Source of the DNA: an uncultured Hungatella sp.
GTDB taxonomy: Bacteria; Bacillota; Clostridia; Lachnospirales; Lachnospiraceae
Length of the DNA: 64,000 bases
Assembly (NCBI GenBank): GCA_910588325.1
Contig: CAJUPP010000002.1
Span: forward strand, 3,918 to 67,917
Direction of reading: 5' to 3'
Of the stretch, positions 36,824-49,657 are shown in pieces (positions within the stretch are counted from its first letter, which is position 1; the number at the start of each line of letters is the position of its first letter). The position numbers and the translations under genes are program-made. The notes under the pieces are model-generated. The model was given only the letters and a program-made list of their open reading frames with translations. It ran no database searches and was not told the DNA's origin.

Positions 36824-36977
36824 TGTGGACAACCTGTTGATATCATGTTGAAAATAAAGTTCATGTTTTTTATGAAATTCAAAATGTGGACAGGTGTGGA
36901 CAGCCTTCCCCTCCTTCCACGAAGTTTTTAACATGGATTTCCCTTTGATTTTAACAACAATTCTTAGGTTATACACA
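36824..36977. other. Degenerate DnaA-box cluster between dnaA and dnaN
   Basis: TGTGGACAA (36824-36832), TGTGGACAG (36885-36893 and 36895-36903) and TTATACACA (36969-36977) are each one or two bases from the DnaA consensus. With the upstream cluster they give the two-part origin known from Bacillus. The gap 36800-37067 holds no gene. Confidence 0.65.
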
Positions 36978-37067
36978 AATTCACAGCCCCTACTACGGAT
37001 ACTTCTGAAAAGAACTTATTTATTTACCTATAAATGTCCAATCACCTAGCAAAGGAGTTATCAACAT

Positions 37068-38186
37068 ATGAAGCTAACATTTCAAAAAGACGACCTTTTA
37101 AACGGCATTAACATTGTACTGAAAGCAGTTTCATCTAAAACCACCATGCCTATACTGGAATGTATCCTGATAGACGCCGAGAATGACGCCATCAAGCTGA
37201 CCGGCAACGATATGGAACTAGGGATCGAGACCACAGTAAAAGGGAATATTCTGTCAAAAGGAAAGATTGCCCTGGATGCAAAGCTTCTGTCAGAGATTGT
37301 CCGCAAATTATCAGGAGGCGAAGCTCCTATCACCATTGAATCGGACGAGAAATATACCACCACCATTACCTGTGATAATTCCAAGTTTCAAATCCAGGGG
37401 AAGAACGGAGAGGAATTTTCATATCTTCCTTTTATTGAGAAAGAACACTATATCTGCCTGTCCCAGTTTACATTAAAAGAAGTCATAAGGCAGACCCTGT
37501 TTTCCATATCTGCCAATGACAGCAACAAGATGATGACAGGAGAATTGTTTCAGGTAGAAGAGAATCAGCTAAAGGTAGTTTCCCTGGACGGACACCGTAT
37601 GTCTATCAGAAAAGTTGTCCTAAAAGATCATTATCAAGATATAAAAGTGATTGTTCCTGGCAAGACTCTAGGTGAAATCAGCAAGATTTTATCGGGAGAT
37701 AACGACAAAGATGTATTGATATTCTTCAGTAAAAATCACATCTTATTTGAATTTGACGAGACGGTGGTGGTGTCCCGTCTTATTGAGGGCGAGTATTTCA
37801 AGATTGAACAGATGCTGTCCAGTGACTATGAGACAAAGGTCAACATCAATAAAAAAGAATTTTTAGATTGTATTGACCAGGCCAGCATCCTTATCAGGGA
37901 AAATGATAAAAAGCCGATTATCATCAATGTTACGGATGAAGCCATGGAACTTAAATTAAACTCCAGCTTTGGTTCCATGAATGCGGAAGTTTCCATTCAG
38001 AAAACAGGCAAAGACATTATGATTGGATTTAATCCCAAATTTTTGATGGATGCCCTTCGTATTATCGATGATGAAAATGTGGATTTGTATATGATGAATC
38101 CCAAATCTCCCTGTTTTATTAAAAATCCGGAGGAAAGCTATATCTATCTGATTCTTCCTGTGAACTTTAACGCGGCTTCGGTTTGA
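37068..38186 (+). CDS. dnaN: DNA polymerase III beta sliding clamp
   Basis: A 372-residue clamp subunit with three topologically equal domains; it starts MKLTFQKDDLLNGINIVLKA and ends YLILPVNFNAASV, a typical LP[VI] C-terminus. Dimers encircle DNA and tether polymerase. AAGGAG precedes the ATG. In the standard position after dnaA. Confidence 0.98.
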   Translation: MKLTFQKDDLLNGINIVLKAVSSKTTMPILECILIDAENDAIKLTGNDMELGIETTVKGNILSKGKIALDAKLLSEIVRKLSGGEAPITIESDEKYTTTITCDNSKFQIQGKNGEEFSYLPFIEKEHYICLSQFTLKEVIRQTLFSISANDSNKMMTGELFQVEENQLKVVSLDGHRMSIRKVVLKDHYQDIKVIVPGKTLGEISKILSGDNDKDVLIFFSKNHILFEFDETVVVSRLIEGEYFKIEQMLSSDYETKVNINKKEFLDCIDQASILIRENDKKPIIINVTDEAMELKLNSSFGSMNAEVSIQKTGKDIMIGFNPKFLMDALRIIDDENVDLYMMNPKSPCFIKNPEESYIYLILPVNFNAASV

Positions 38187-38217
38187 TATAAGAGATGGGA
38201 TCAGGGGGAATATTTCC

Positions 38218-38427
38218 ATGGAAATCATTAAATTGAGAGATGAATACATTAAGCTTGGGCAGGCTTTGAAGGCGGCAGGGCTGGCGGATTCGGGAGTGGA
38301 TGCCAAGCACGCCATTGCAGACGGCCTGGTAAAGGTAAACGGACAGGCAGAGTATCAGAGAGGAAAGAAATTAAGAGACGGCGACGTGGTGGAATACCAG
38401 GGCGAAACCATAAGGATTGAAGCATAA
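38218..38427 (+). CDS. yaaA: S4-domain RNA-binding protein YaaA
   Basis: A 69-residue protein that consists of one S4 domain (IKLGQALKAAGLADSGVDAK, then VKVNGQAEYQRGKKLRDGD). The gene is conserved between dnaN and recF in Firmicutes and has been linked to ribosome assembly in Bacillus. A G-rich ribosome site precedes its ATG. It ends three bases before recF. Confidence 0.92.
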   Translation: MEIIKLRDEYIKLGQALKAAGLADSGVDAKHAIADGLVKVNGQAEYQRGKKLRDGDVVEYQGETIRIEA

Positions 38428-38430
38428 AAC

Positions 38431-41446
<3,016 letters not shown>

Positions 41447-41508
41447 ATTGTAAGACAGAATACGGTTTTGGTTTGGAACCAAAGGTGGTCAGTCATAAGG
41501 AGAAAAGA

Positions 41509-44022
41509 ATGGAACCCAATGTATTTGACAAAATTCATGACATTGATTTGAAAAAGACCATGGAAGATTCTTATATTGATTATGCTATGAGTGTAATCGC
41601 TTCCAGGGCTCTTCCTGATGTACGGGATGGCTTAAAGCCTGTTCAGAGGAGAGTTCTGTATTCCATGATCGAGCTGAATAATGGTCCGGACAAACCTCAC
41701 AGAAAATGTGCCCGTATCGTCGGTGATACCATGGGTAAATATCATCCTCACGGAGACTCTTCTATCTATGGCGCATTGGTGAATATGGCTCAGGAATGGT
41801 CTACCAGGTATCCTCTGGTAGACGGACATGGGAATTTTGGGTCTGTGGACGGGGACGGCGCTGCCGCCATGCGTTATACGGAAGCCAGATTAAGTAAGAT
41901 TTCCATGGAAATGCTGGCGGATATCGGCAAAGATACGGTGGATTTTAAACCGAACTTTGATGAGACAGAGAAAGAGCCTGTAGTTCTGCCTTCCCGTTAT
42001 CCGAACCTTCTGGTAAATGGTACTTCGGGGATTGCGGTAGGTATGGCTACCAACATTCCTCCTCATAATCTGAGGGAGGTTATAAGTGCTGTCGTAAAGA
42101 TTATCAATAACCGCATAGAGGAAGACAGGGATACTACTCTGGATGAGGTTATGGATATTGTTAAAGGGCCTGATTTTCCTACAGGGGCGCAGATTTTAGG
42201 AAGGTCTGGTATTGAGGAATGCTACCGCACCGGCCGGGGAAAGATCCGTGTCCGTGCAATATCCAATATTGAACCCATGGAGAATGGGAAGAATCGTATT
42301 GTGGTGACGGAGATTCCTTATCTGGTAAATAAGGCCCGTCTGATTGAGAAGATTGCGGAATTAGTAAAGGATAAAAGAGTTGACGGCATTACGGATCTGA
42401 GAGATGAATCGGACAGAAGCGGCATGCGGATCGTTATAGAGCTTCGCCGTGACGTTAATGCCAATGTGATTTTGAATCAGCTGTTAAAGCATACACAGCT
42501 GCAGGATACCTTCGGCGTGATTATGATTGCGCTGGTGAATAATGAGCCTAAGACTTTGAATCTGCTCCAGATGTTAAGCTATTATCTGGATCATCAGAAG
42601 GATGTGGTGACCCGCCGGACAAAGTATGATCTGAATAAGGCGGAGGAACGGGCTCACATCTTGGAGGGATTGCTGATTGCACTGGATAATATTGATGAGG
42701 TGATTCAGATTATCCGGGGATCTCAGACGGTACAGATTGCGAAACAGCAGCTGATGGAGCGGTTCGGCTTAAGCGATGCCCAGTCCCAGGCTATTGTGGA
42801 TATGCGTCTCAGGGCTCTGACCGGTCTGGAGCGGGATAAGCTGGAGAATGAGTACAAGGAGCTGCAGGAAAAGATTAAAGAATTGAAGGCTATTCTGGCA
42901 GATGAAAAGCTGCTTTTGGGAGTGATCAAAGAGGAAATTCAGATTATCTCTGATAAGTTTGGGGATGACCGGAAAACTTCCATTGGATTTGACGACTTTG
43001 AGATGTGTGATGAGGATCTGATTCCCAATGAAGAGACCATTATCGCTATGACAAGGCTCGGGTATATTAAGAGAATGTCAAAGGATAATTTTAAGAGCCA
43101 GAACCGGGGCGGTAAGGGAATCAAGGGGATGCAGACCATTGATGAGGATTACATTGAGGATCTGATCCTTACTATGAACCATGATGATATTATGTTCTTT
43201 ACCAATATGGGACGGGTGTACCGGTTAAAGGCGTACACGATTCCGGAGGCTGGAAGGACGGCCAGAGGGACAGCCATTGTGAATCTGATTCAGACGATGC
43301 CGGGGGAGAAGATTACGGCCATTGTGTCTATGAAGGAATATAACGACGAGCATTATCTTTTTATGGCTACCAGGAGCGGCATGGTGAAGAAGACACCTGT
43401 GAGGGAGTATGCCAATGTCCGAAAAGTAGGGCTTCAGGCTATTGTTCTGAAGGAGAATGATGAACTGATTGAGGTGAAGACTACGGATAATGACAGGGAT
43501 ATTTTCATGGTTACCAGGAATGGGCAGTGTATCCGGTTCCATGAGAAGGATGTCCGTGTTACGGGACGGGTTTCCATGGGCGTGATCGGGATGAAGCTGG
43601 ATGAGGGGGATGAGGTTATCGGCATGCAGGTGGATTCCCAGGGAGAGACGCTTTTGGTGGTGTCGGAAAATGGAATTGGGAAGAGGACAGATATCTCCGA
43701 ATTTCCGGTTCAGAACAGAGCCGGGAAAGGGGTAAGATGTTATAAGATTGTGGAGAAGACCGGCGGACTGGTCGGGGCTAAGCTGGTTCATGAGGACCAT
43801 GATATTATGATGATTACCAATGAGGGGATTGTGATCAGGATTAGTGTGGGGGATATCTCGGTTATTGGAAGGAATACTTCAGGCGTAAAGCTGATGGATA
43901 TTGATGCGACTTCCAATATAAGGGTTGCAAGTATTGCAAAAGTCAGAGATGAGGAGAAGGAAGAGAATGAAAACGAGTCCAAAGAAGCATTGGAAGTAGA
44001 TGAATCGCCAGAAGAAGTTTAG
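41509..44022 (+). CDS. gyrA: DNA gyrase subunit A
   Basis: An 837-residue breakage-reunion subunit. The catalytic tyrosine lies in [11 protein letters not shown] (about residue 122). The quinolone-contact region reads [19 protein letters not shown]; the Asp seen at E. coli position 87 is Gly (codon 41770-41772). The C-terminal beta-pinwheel has the GyrA box QNRGGKG and the family ends in an acidic tail ([20 protein letters not shown]). Start is the ATG at 41509 after AAGGAG; 62 bases from gyrB. Confidence 0.98.
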   Translation: MEPNVFDKIHDIDLKKTMEDSYIDYAMSVIASRALPDVRDGLKPVQRRVLYSMIELNNGPDKPHRKCARIVGDTMGKYHPHGDSSIYGALVNMAQEWSTRYPLVDGHGNFGSVDGDGAAAMRYTEARLSKISMEMLADIGKDTVDFKPNFDETEKEPVVLPSRYPNLLVNGTSGIAVGMATNIPPHNLREVISAVVKIINNRIEEDRDTTLDEVMDIVKGPDFPTGAQILGRSGIEECYRTGRGKIRVRAISNIEPMENGKNRIVVTEIPYLVNKARLIEKIAELVKDKRVDGITDLRDESDRSGMRIVIELRRDVNANVILNQLLKHTQLQDTFGVIMIALVNNEPKTLNLLQMLSYYLDHQKDVVTRRTKYDLNKAEERAHILEGLLIALDNIDEVIQIIRGSQTVQIAKQQLMERFGLSDAQSQAIVDMRLRALTGLERDKLENEYKELQEKIKELKAILADEKLLLGVIKEEIQIISDKFGDDRKTSIGFDDFEMCDEDLIPNEETIIAMTRLGYIKRMSKDNFKSQNRGGKGIKGMQTIDEDYIEDLILTMNHDDIMFFTNMGRVYRLKAYTIPEAGRTARGTAIVNLIQTMPGEKITAIVSMKEYNDEHYLFMATRSGMVKKTPVREYANVRKVGLQAIVLKENDELIEVKTTDNDRDIFMVTRNGQCIRFHEKDVRVTGRVSMGVIGMKLDEGDEVIGMQVDSQGETLLVVSENGIGKRTDISEFPVQNRAGKGVRCYKIVEKTGGLVGAKLVHEDHDIMMITNEGIVIRISVGDISVIGRNTSGVKLMDIDATSNIRVASIAKVRDEEKEENENESKEALEVDESPEEV

Positions 44023-44049
44023 GTATATTACAAAGGTCTGCTGAAAGTA

Positions 44050-44086
44050 GGGACAAAAATCCAAAATTGCTGAGGATTTTTGTCCC
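44050..44086 (+). terminator. Terminator after gyrA
   Basis: Perfect 13-bp arms GGGACAAAAATCC (44050-44062) and its complement (44074-44086) with an 11-base loop. The T-run is within the right arm. Confidence 0.65.
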
Positions 44087-44152
44087 TAATGCAGATTCCT
44101 GTAGGCTAATAAGTTGGAAGTCTTCTGCAAATGGAAACAGAGAGGAAATGAT

Positions 44153-44821
44153 ATGGGGAAATTGATTGTGATAGAGGGCAGTGATGGAAGCGGGAAGGCA
44201 ACTCAGACGAAACTGCTGTATGAGTATTTGTTGGAGCAGGGGAAAAGGGTGAAAATGGTGTCCTATCCTAATTATGAGAGCCCGTCTTCTTCTTTGGTGA
44301 AAATGTATCTGGAAAGTGAGTTTGGAAAAGATCCATTTGGTGTGAATCCTTATGTGACCTCTTCTTTTTTTGCAGTTGACAGGTTTGCCTCTTATCTGAA
44401 GGAGTGGAGGGAGTTTTATGGGGAAAATGAGAATAATATTGTTATATGTGACAGGTATGTGACAAGTAATATGCTTCATCAGACGGCGAAACTTGATTTG
44501 GTGGAGGAAAAGCTTGCTTTTTTGGATTGGGAGTATGATTTTGAGTATGTGAAGGGAGGGCTTCCTGTTCCTGATTATGTGTTTTTTTTAGATGTCAGGC
44601 CGGAGATTTCGTTTCAGCTGATAAAGGACAGGGAGAACAAAATTACCCATGAGATGAAAAAGGATATTCATGAAAATAATGAGAAATTTTTGATTCGTTC
44701 ATACGAGAACAGTATGCTTTTGTGTGAAAAGTATGGATGGAAAAGAATTGATTGTTGTGACGGAAAAGAGAACATGAAATCAATTGGGGAGATTCATGAG
44801 TTGATTTGTGGATTGCTGTAA
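44153..44821 (+). CDS. tmk: Thymidylate kinase (dTMP kinase)
   Basis: A 222-residue nucleoside monophosphate kinase making dTDP from dTMP. P-loop EGSDGSGKATQTKLL (9-23), CDRYVTSNMLHQ and the FFLDVRPEISFQLIKDR block are as in the family. The P-loop has Ala where Ser is common after GK, as in some Firmicute thymidylate kinases. Start ATG at 44153 with AGAGGAAA. Often linked to holB in Firmicutes; here a kinase gene lies in between. Confidence 0.9.
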   Translation: MGKLIVIEGSDGSGKATQTKLLYEYLLEQGKRVKMVSYPNYESPSSSLVKMYLESEFGKDPFGVNPYVTSSFFAVDRFASYLKEWREFYGENENNIVICDRYVTSNMLHQTAKLDLVEEKLAFLDWEYDFEYVKGGLPVPDYVFFLDVRPEISFQLIKDRENKITHEMKKDIHENNEKFLIRSYENSMLLCEKYGWKRIDCCDGKENMKSIGEIHELICGLL

Positions 44822-44846
44822 AGGGGCAGATAAGGAGGGGAGGCTT

Positions 44847-47414
44847 ATGGATTATTTTGAACGGATTGGAGAAGAGGCTCTGTTTATGAAGGGCAGTGAA
44901 CAGCATAGTGATATGCAAAGTGTTCAGAATCTGGAGGCCATCATCAATGAGGGCCTTCGAGCTGCCCTGTTGGAAGAGACCCCGGATCAGTCTCTGGAAG
45001 TGTTGCTGGAACACCTGGGAAAGGCACTGAACGGAGAAAGGACCTATATATTTGAGCGGAATGAAGCCGGCTGTGATGATAATACTTATGAGTGGGTGGC
45101 CGACGGAGTGGAACCTGAAAAGGAAAATCTTCAAAATGTTCCACCGCAGGTGTGTGAAAACTGGTATAGGAATTTCAGTGTCGGTAAGCATATTGTTATT
45201 GAGAATCTGGAAGAAATCAGGGAGACCGAGCCTCTTCAGTATGAAAATCTAAAGAGGCAGAGCATCCATTCTCTTGTGGTAGTTCCTCTTTATGACGGCA
45301 AAAAAAACATCGGCTTTTACGGTGTAGATAATCCTCCTATAAAGTCGCTGGAATATACATCGAATATACTTCAGACCGCTGCGTACTTTATCGTATCCTC
45401 TCTGAAACGGCGGAATTTGTTTAGAGAGGTCCAAAAGAGGAGTTATAATGTTCTCCATGCTCTCAGCGTGGATTATATGGGTATCTATCAGGTAAATTTT
45501 GATACCGGAGAGTGCGAAGTATACCGACAAAGCGAACAAATGGATATGGATTGGGCTGATTATTTAGAGGACGGATATCAGGCAGCTATGGATCAGTATA
45601 TTTCCCGCTATGTAATTCCAATGGATCAGGAACGGCTTCGTGCTGTGACAAAAAAGGACTATGTGCTGGATCAGCTCAAGACAAAAAAGAAGCTTTCCGT
45701 CCGGTATCAGGTGAGAGAGAGTTCCTTTGGACTGAAGCACATGGAAATTCATTTTTCTACAATAGAGAAGACAGAGGGAGAACATTGTGCGATTTTTGCT
45801 TACCGAGATGTCAATGCTGTGGTGGAGCAGGAGGAAAAGTATAAGCTGGAAGCCAGGCAGAGCCTGGAAGATATTCTTGAGGGTGCCAGAACAGGTATCT
45901 GGACGATTGAGATGGAAGTAGGCTGTCTGCCCAGGATGTATACGGACCGGATTATGCGGATTCTCTTAGGAGTATCGGATGAGATCGGGCCGGAAGAGTG
46001 CTACCAGCACTGGTTTGCGCGCATTGAGCCGGACTATGTGGAGATGGTGCAGGAAGCTGTGCGGGAGATATTGGAAATAGGACGTGGCGAGGTAATCTAT
46101 CCCTGGAACCATCCAAAGCTGGGGAAGATTTATGTCCGCTGTGGAGGTGTACTGGACAAGACTTTTAAAAAGCAGGGATCCAGTCTGAACGGATACCATC
46201 AGGATATCACGGAGATCATGGTGACGCGGAAAAAACAGGAGACGGCAATAATGGAGCTGCTGGAAAAAGTTCGGCGCGCCAATTCGACAAAAAGCGAATT
46301 TTTATCTCATATGTCCCACGATCTCCGTACACCCATCAATGGAATTTTGGGAATGCTGGCCATTATGGAGAAAAGTCAGGATGATTTGGAGAAGCAGAGA
46401 GAGTGCCGGAGGAAAATTCGTGTTTCAACAGAGCATTTGTTGTCTCTGGTAATTGACGTTCTTCAGGTCAGCAAGCTGGAAAGTGGAAGACCGACAGCGG
46501 TGGAAGAGCCTTTTGAATTAGAAGAAATGCTGGAAAACTGTATTGCAATCCTTTCTCCTCAGGCAGAGGAAAGAGGATTGCGGATGACTTTGGAGGCATC
46601 CGGTTTGCAGCATAGCAGACTGATCGGTAATCCTCTGCACTTGAAGCAGATTCTGATGAATGTTATTGATAATGCCCTCAAATATAACCGGCCTCATGGG
46701 TCCGTATTTGTCCAGGTAAAAGAGACTGCCTGCCAGGGGGAAACTGCAAATTACTGCTTTGTAATCGAAGATACAGGAATTGGCATCGGAACGGAGTTCA
46801 AAGAGCATATTTTTGAGCCATTTACTCAGGAGCATCCGGATGCAGGGACAGATTACAATGGTGTTGGGCTTGGTATGTCCATTGTGAAAAATATGGTAGA
46901 TCAGATGAAGGGAACCATTGAGATAGACAGCCAGATTGGCAAAGGGAGCGTGGTCAAAATCAATCTGCCTATTCGTATTGATGAAGCGCGGAGTGAACAA
47001 TCTGTGGATGAGGATCAGAATACATGGGGAAATATTGCCGGGATGCGTGTTCTCCTGGTGGAGGACAATGAGATCAATTGTGAAATTGTAGAGTATATTC
47101 TTGAAGAAGAGGGGGTAGAGGTTGTGACAGCCAATGATGGAAAAGCCGCTGTGGATGTGTTCACGGCGTCTGCTCCAGGAACATTTGACTGTGTGCTTAT
47201 GGATTTGATGATGCCAGTTATGAGTGGATATGAGGCTACACGTGTGATTCGTAGTTTGGATCGGACAGACGCGGAATCTGTGCCTATTATAGCTCTGTCG
47301 GCAAATGCGTTTGAGGAGGATATCGCGCTGGCAAAGGATGCCGGCATGAATGAGCATTTGGCCAAGCCAGTGGATATGCGCAAATTATTCAGAGTTATGA
47401 GTCGGCTGCGGTGA
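44847..47414 (+). CDS. Hybrid sensor histidine kinase with GAF, PAS and receiver domains
   Basis: An 855-residue soluble multidomain kinase, no membrane segment. A GAF domain (about 45-185; EENLQNVPPQVCENWYRNF, GFYGVDNPP) is followed by two PAS-like regions (about 200-460), then HisKA with SEFLSHMSHDLRTPINGIL (phospho-His near 490), HATPase_c with VIDNALKYNRPHG and GVGLGMSIVKNMVDQM, and a C-terminal receiver with VLLVEDNEINCEIV and MDLMMPVMSGYEA (phospho-Asp). Phosphate may pass to a separate HPt protein. GGAGGGG precedes its ATG. Its insertion between tmk and holB is unusual. Confidence 0.93.
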   Translation: MDYFERIGEEALFMKGSEQHSDMQSVQNLEAIINEGLRAALLEETPDQSLEVLLEHLGKALNGERTYIFERNEAGCDDNTYEWVADGVEPEKENLQNVPPQVCENWYRNFSVGKHIVIENLEEIRETEPLQYENLKRQSIHSLVVVPLYDGKKNIGFYGVDNPPIKSLEYTSNILQTAAYFIVSSLKRRNLFREVQKRSYNVLHALSVDYMGIYQVNFDTGECEVYRQSEQMDMDWADYLEDGYQAAMDQYISRYVIPMDQERLRAVTKKDYVLDQLKTKKKLSVRYQVRESSFGLKHMEIHFSTIEKTEGEHCAIFAYRDVNAVVEQEEKYKLEARQSLEDILEGARTGIWTIEMEVGCLPRMYTDRIMRILLGVSDEIGPEECYQHWFARIEPDYVEMVQEAVREILEIGRGEVIYPWNHPKLGKIYVRCGGVLDKTFKKQGSSLNGYHQDITEIMVTRKKQETAIMELLEKVRRANSTKSEFLSHMSHDLRTPINGILGMLAIMEKSQDDLEKQRECRRKIRVSTEHLLSLVIDVLQVSKLESGRPTAVEEPFELEEMLENCIAILSPQAEERGLRMTLEASGLQHSRLIGNPLHLKQILMNVIDNALKYNRPHGSVFVQVKETACQGETANYCFVIEDTGIGIGTEFKEHIFEPFTQEHPDAGTDYNGVGLGMSIVKNMVDQMKGTIEIDSQIGKGSVVKINLPIRIDEARSEQSVDEDQNTWGNIAGMRVLLVEDNEINCEIVEYILEEEGVEVVTANDGKAAVDVFTASAPGTFDCVLMDLMMPVMSGYEATRVIRSLDRTDAESVPIIALSANAFEEDIALAKDAGMNEHLAKPVDMRKLFRVMSRLR

Positions 47415-47539
47415 CAGAAAAAATATGAAAAGAATATAAAACTTTGTTGGAGGAAAAATCTGATTCTATACAAGGTGTATTTTATGTGCTATAATCGTTA
47501 CGTGACTGAAAACTGAAGAATTTATTGGAGGGAAATTTT

Positions 47540-48526
47540 ATGCTTGCTTTTCAGGAAATTTTAGGACATGATACGATAAAGCAGCATTTTCAGAAAGCTA
47601 TAGAACTGCATAAGGTTTCCCATGCTTATATATTGTCAGGAGAGGCCGGGATGGGAAGGAAGTCTCTGGCTCATGCATTTGCCCTCACTTTACTTTGTGA
47701 AAAAGGAGGCAGTCAGCCATGTATGAACTGTCACGCATGTAAGCAGGTTCTGTCAGGGAATCACCCTGATCTGATTCATGTCACTCATGAAAAGCCTTCC
47801 AGCATCGGTGTGGACGATATCAGAGAACAGGTTCAGGATACGATTATGATTCGTCCATACAGCAGTTATTATAAGGTATATATTATGGATGAGGCGGAGA
47901 AGATGACGGTTCAGGCTCAGAATGCGCTTTTAAAGACCATTGAAGAGCCTCCGTCTTATGCGGTGATCATCCTTTTGACTACCAATGAGGATCTGTTTTT
48001 GCCGACAATTTTGTCCAGATGTGTGCAGTTAAAGTTAAAGCCTTTGAAGGATTCCGTGATTCAGAAGTACCTTGAAGAATCTATGGGAATTTCTGAGAGT
48101 GATGCACGGTTGTATACTGCATTTGCCAGAGGAAATTTAGGAAAAGCGATAAAAATATCTGGTTCAGAAGAGTTCAGGCAAATGTATGAGAAGCTTCTGC
48201 AGATGTTGAGGAATATAAAAAATCTGGATATTTCCCAGCTTTTGAATTATAGCAAAGAATTGAAAGAGGAAATGGATATTTATGAATGTCTTGATTTCAT
48301 GCAGGTGTGGTATCGGGATTCTTTAATGTTTAAAGTGACAAATGATCCCAATTTGTTGATTTTTAAAGATGAATACAGTGTTATCAGTGAGATGAGCAGG
48401 CAGACAGGTTATGATGGTTTTGAAAATATTCTGCAGGCGATTGAGAAAGCAAGAATCCGCCTGGAGGCCAATGTAAATATGGAACTTGCTATGGAGCTGA
48501 TGTTTTTGGTTATGAAGGAAAATTAG
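47540..48526 (+). CDS. holB: DNA polymerase III delta' subunit
   Basis: A 328-residue clamp-loader subunit. It has SHAYILSGEAGMGRKSLA (about 29-46), zinc ligands CMNCHACKQV and the sensor segment LPTILSRCVQLKLKPL. The clamp loader puts DnaN on DNA. ATG at 47540 with GGAGGG. Adjacent to ricT, trmN6 and rsmI as in other Clostridia and Bacillus (yaaT-yabA-yabB cluster). Confidence 0.95.
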   Translation: MLAFQEILGHDTIKQHFQKAIELHKVSHAYILSGEAGMGRKSLAHAFALTLLCEKGGSQPCMNCHACKQVLSGNHPDLIHVTHEKPSSIGVDDIREQVQDTIMIRPYSSYYKVYIMDEAEKMTVQAQNALLKTIEEPPSYAVIILLTTNEDLFLPTILSRCVQLKLKPLKDSVIQKYLEESMGISESDARLYTAFARGNLGKAIKISGSEEFRQMYEKLLQMLRNIKNLDISQLLNYSKELKEEMDIYECLDFMQVWYRDSLMFKVTNDPNLLIFKDEYSVISEMSRQTGYDGFENILQAIEKARIRLEANVNMELAMELMFLVMKEN

Positions 48527-48579
48527 AAGTAGTAATTTATGGATGATGAGAAAGAAAGTTAAGGGAGAATTGGAGATAG

Positions 48580-49488
48580 ATGATTAGGATTATCGGAGTC
48601 AGATTTCGTAATGCAGGAAAAATATATTATTTTTCTCCTGGAGATTATGAAATTGAGTCAGGGCAGTATGTAATTGTGGAGACAGCCCGTGGAATTGAAT
48701 ATGGATATGTGGTTTTGGGCAACAGGGATGTGGAGGATGATAAAGTGGTGCAGCCTTTGAAATCTGTCATCCGCATGGCTACAAAGGAGGATGAGGAAAA
48801 GGAAGCATCCAACAAAAAGAAAGAGAAAGAAGCTTTTAAAATATGCTTGGAAAAGATAAAAAAGCATAATCTGGAGATGAAGCTGATTGATGTGGAATAT
48901 ACTTTTGACAACAATAAGATTCTTTTTTATTTTACGGCGGACGGACGGATTGATTTCCGTGAGTTGGTGAAGGATTTGGCTGCGGTATTTAAGACCAGGA
49001 TTGAACTCAGGCAGGTAGGTGTCAGAGATGAGACGAAGATTGTAGGCGGAATCGGTATTTGTGGAAGGCCGTTGTGTTGTCATTCTTATTTGTCAGAATT
49101 TATTCCGGTTTCTATCAAGATGGCAAAGGAACAGAATCTGTCTCTGAATCCTACAAAAATTTCCGGTGTCTGCGGAAGATTGATGTGTTGTCTGAAGAAT
49201 GAGGAAGAGACCTATGAGTATCTGAACAGCAAGCTTCCGGGAATCGGTGATTATGTTACCACAGACGATGGGTTAAAAGGAGAAGTACATAGTGTAAATG
49301 TGCTGAGGCAGTTGGTAAAAGTAGTGGTGACTGTGGAAAAGGATGAAAAGGAAATAAGAGAATATAAGGTAGAACAGCTTAAGTTTAAACCAAAGCGGAA
49401 GAAAGAGAAAATTCAGGTGGATGATGAACTGAAGAAATTGGAAGCGTTGGAGAAGACGGAAGGAAAGTCCAAGCTGGATGATAATTAA
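48580..49488 (+). CDS. ricT: PSP1-domain protein RicT (YaaT), RNase Y regulator
   Basis: A 302-residue protein; the PSP1 domain shows conserved GGIGICGRPLCCHSYL and ISGVCGRLMCCLKNEE, whose cysteines bind an iron-sulphur cluster in the Bacillus Y complex. It influences RNase Y, sporulation and competence there. A lysine-rich C-terminus follows. It lies 53 bases after holB. Confidence 0.94.
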   Translation: MIRIIGVRFRNAGKIYYFSPGDYEIESGQYVIVETARGIEYGYVVLGNRDVEDDKVVQPLKSVIRMATKEDEEKEASNKKKEKEAFKICLEKIKKHNLEMKLIDVEYTFDNNKILFYFTADGRIDFRELVKDLAAVFKTRIELRQVGVRDETKIVGGIGICGRPLCCHSYLSEFIPVSIKMAKEQNLSLNPTKISGVCGRLMCCLKNEEETYEYLNSKLPGIGDYVTTDDGLKGEVHSVNVLRQLVKVVVTVEKDEKEIREYKVEQLKFKPKRKKEKIQVDDELKKLEALEKTEGKSKLDDN

Positions 49489-49490
49489 AA

Positions 49491-49520
49491 AGGGCTGTCG
49501 GGATTTCCCGGCAGTTTTTT
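49491..49520 (+). terminator. Terminator after ricT
   Basis: CTGTCGGG and CCCGGCAG pair over a three-base loop, with one G-T pair, and are followed by TTTTTT. Confidence 0.8.
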
Positions 49521-49553
49521 ATGTTGAGAATTTACTCGTCAGATTTGTATTGA

Positions 49554-49582
49554 TTGACACCTTTTTTATAGTATAATAATAC
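49554..49582 (+). promoter_or_regulatory. Promoter of the trmN6-rsmI operon
   Basis: Perfect TTGACA (49554-49559), 17-base spacer, TAATAC (49577-49582), 75 bases before the trmN6 start. Confidence 0.6.
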
Positions 49583-49657
49583 CACGAATTGCTCCGCATT
49601 TCGCGCTCTCGTAATTCTAAAAACAATATTTATTATTGATGGAGGAGAAGGGAATAT

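Noticed and set aside
44153..44821. Loss of function in thymidylate kinase because of GSGKAT in the P-loop
   Set aside because: Ala after GK is, as far as I recall, found in several Firmicute thymidylate kinases; the remaining motifs are intact.
46518..47357. 279-codon minus-strand frame opposite the histidine kinase
   Set aside because: Mirror of conserved HATPase and receiver domains; no family-like content.
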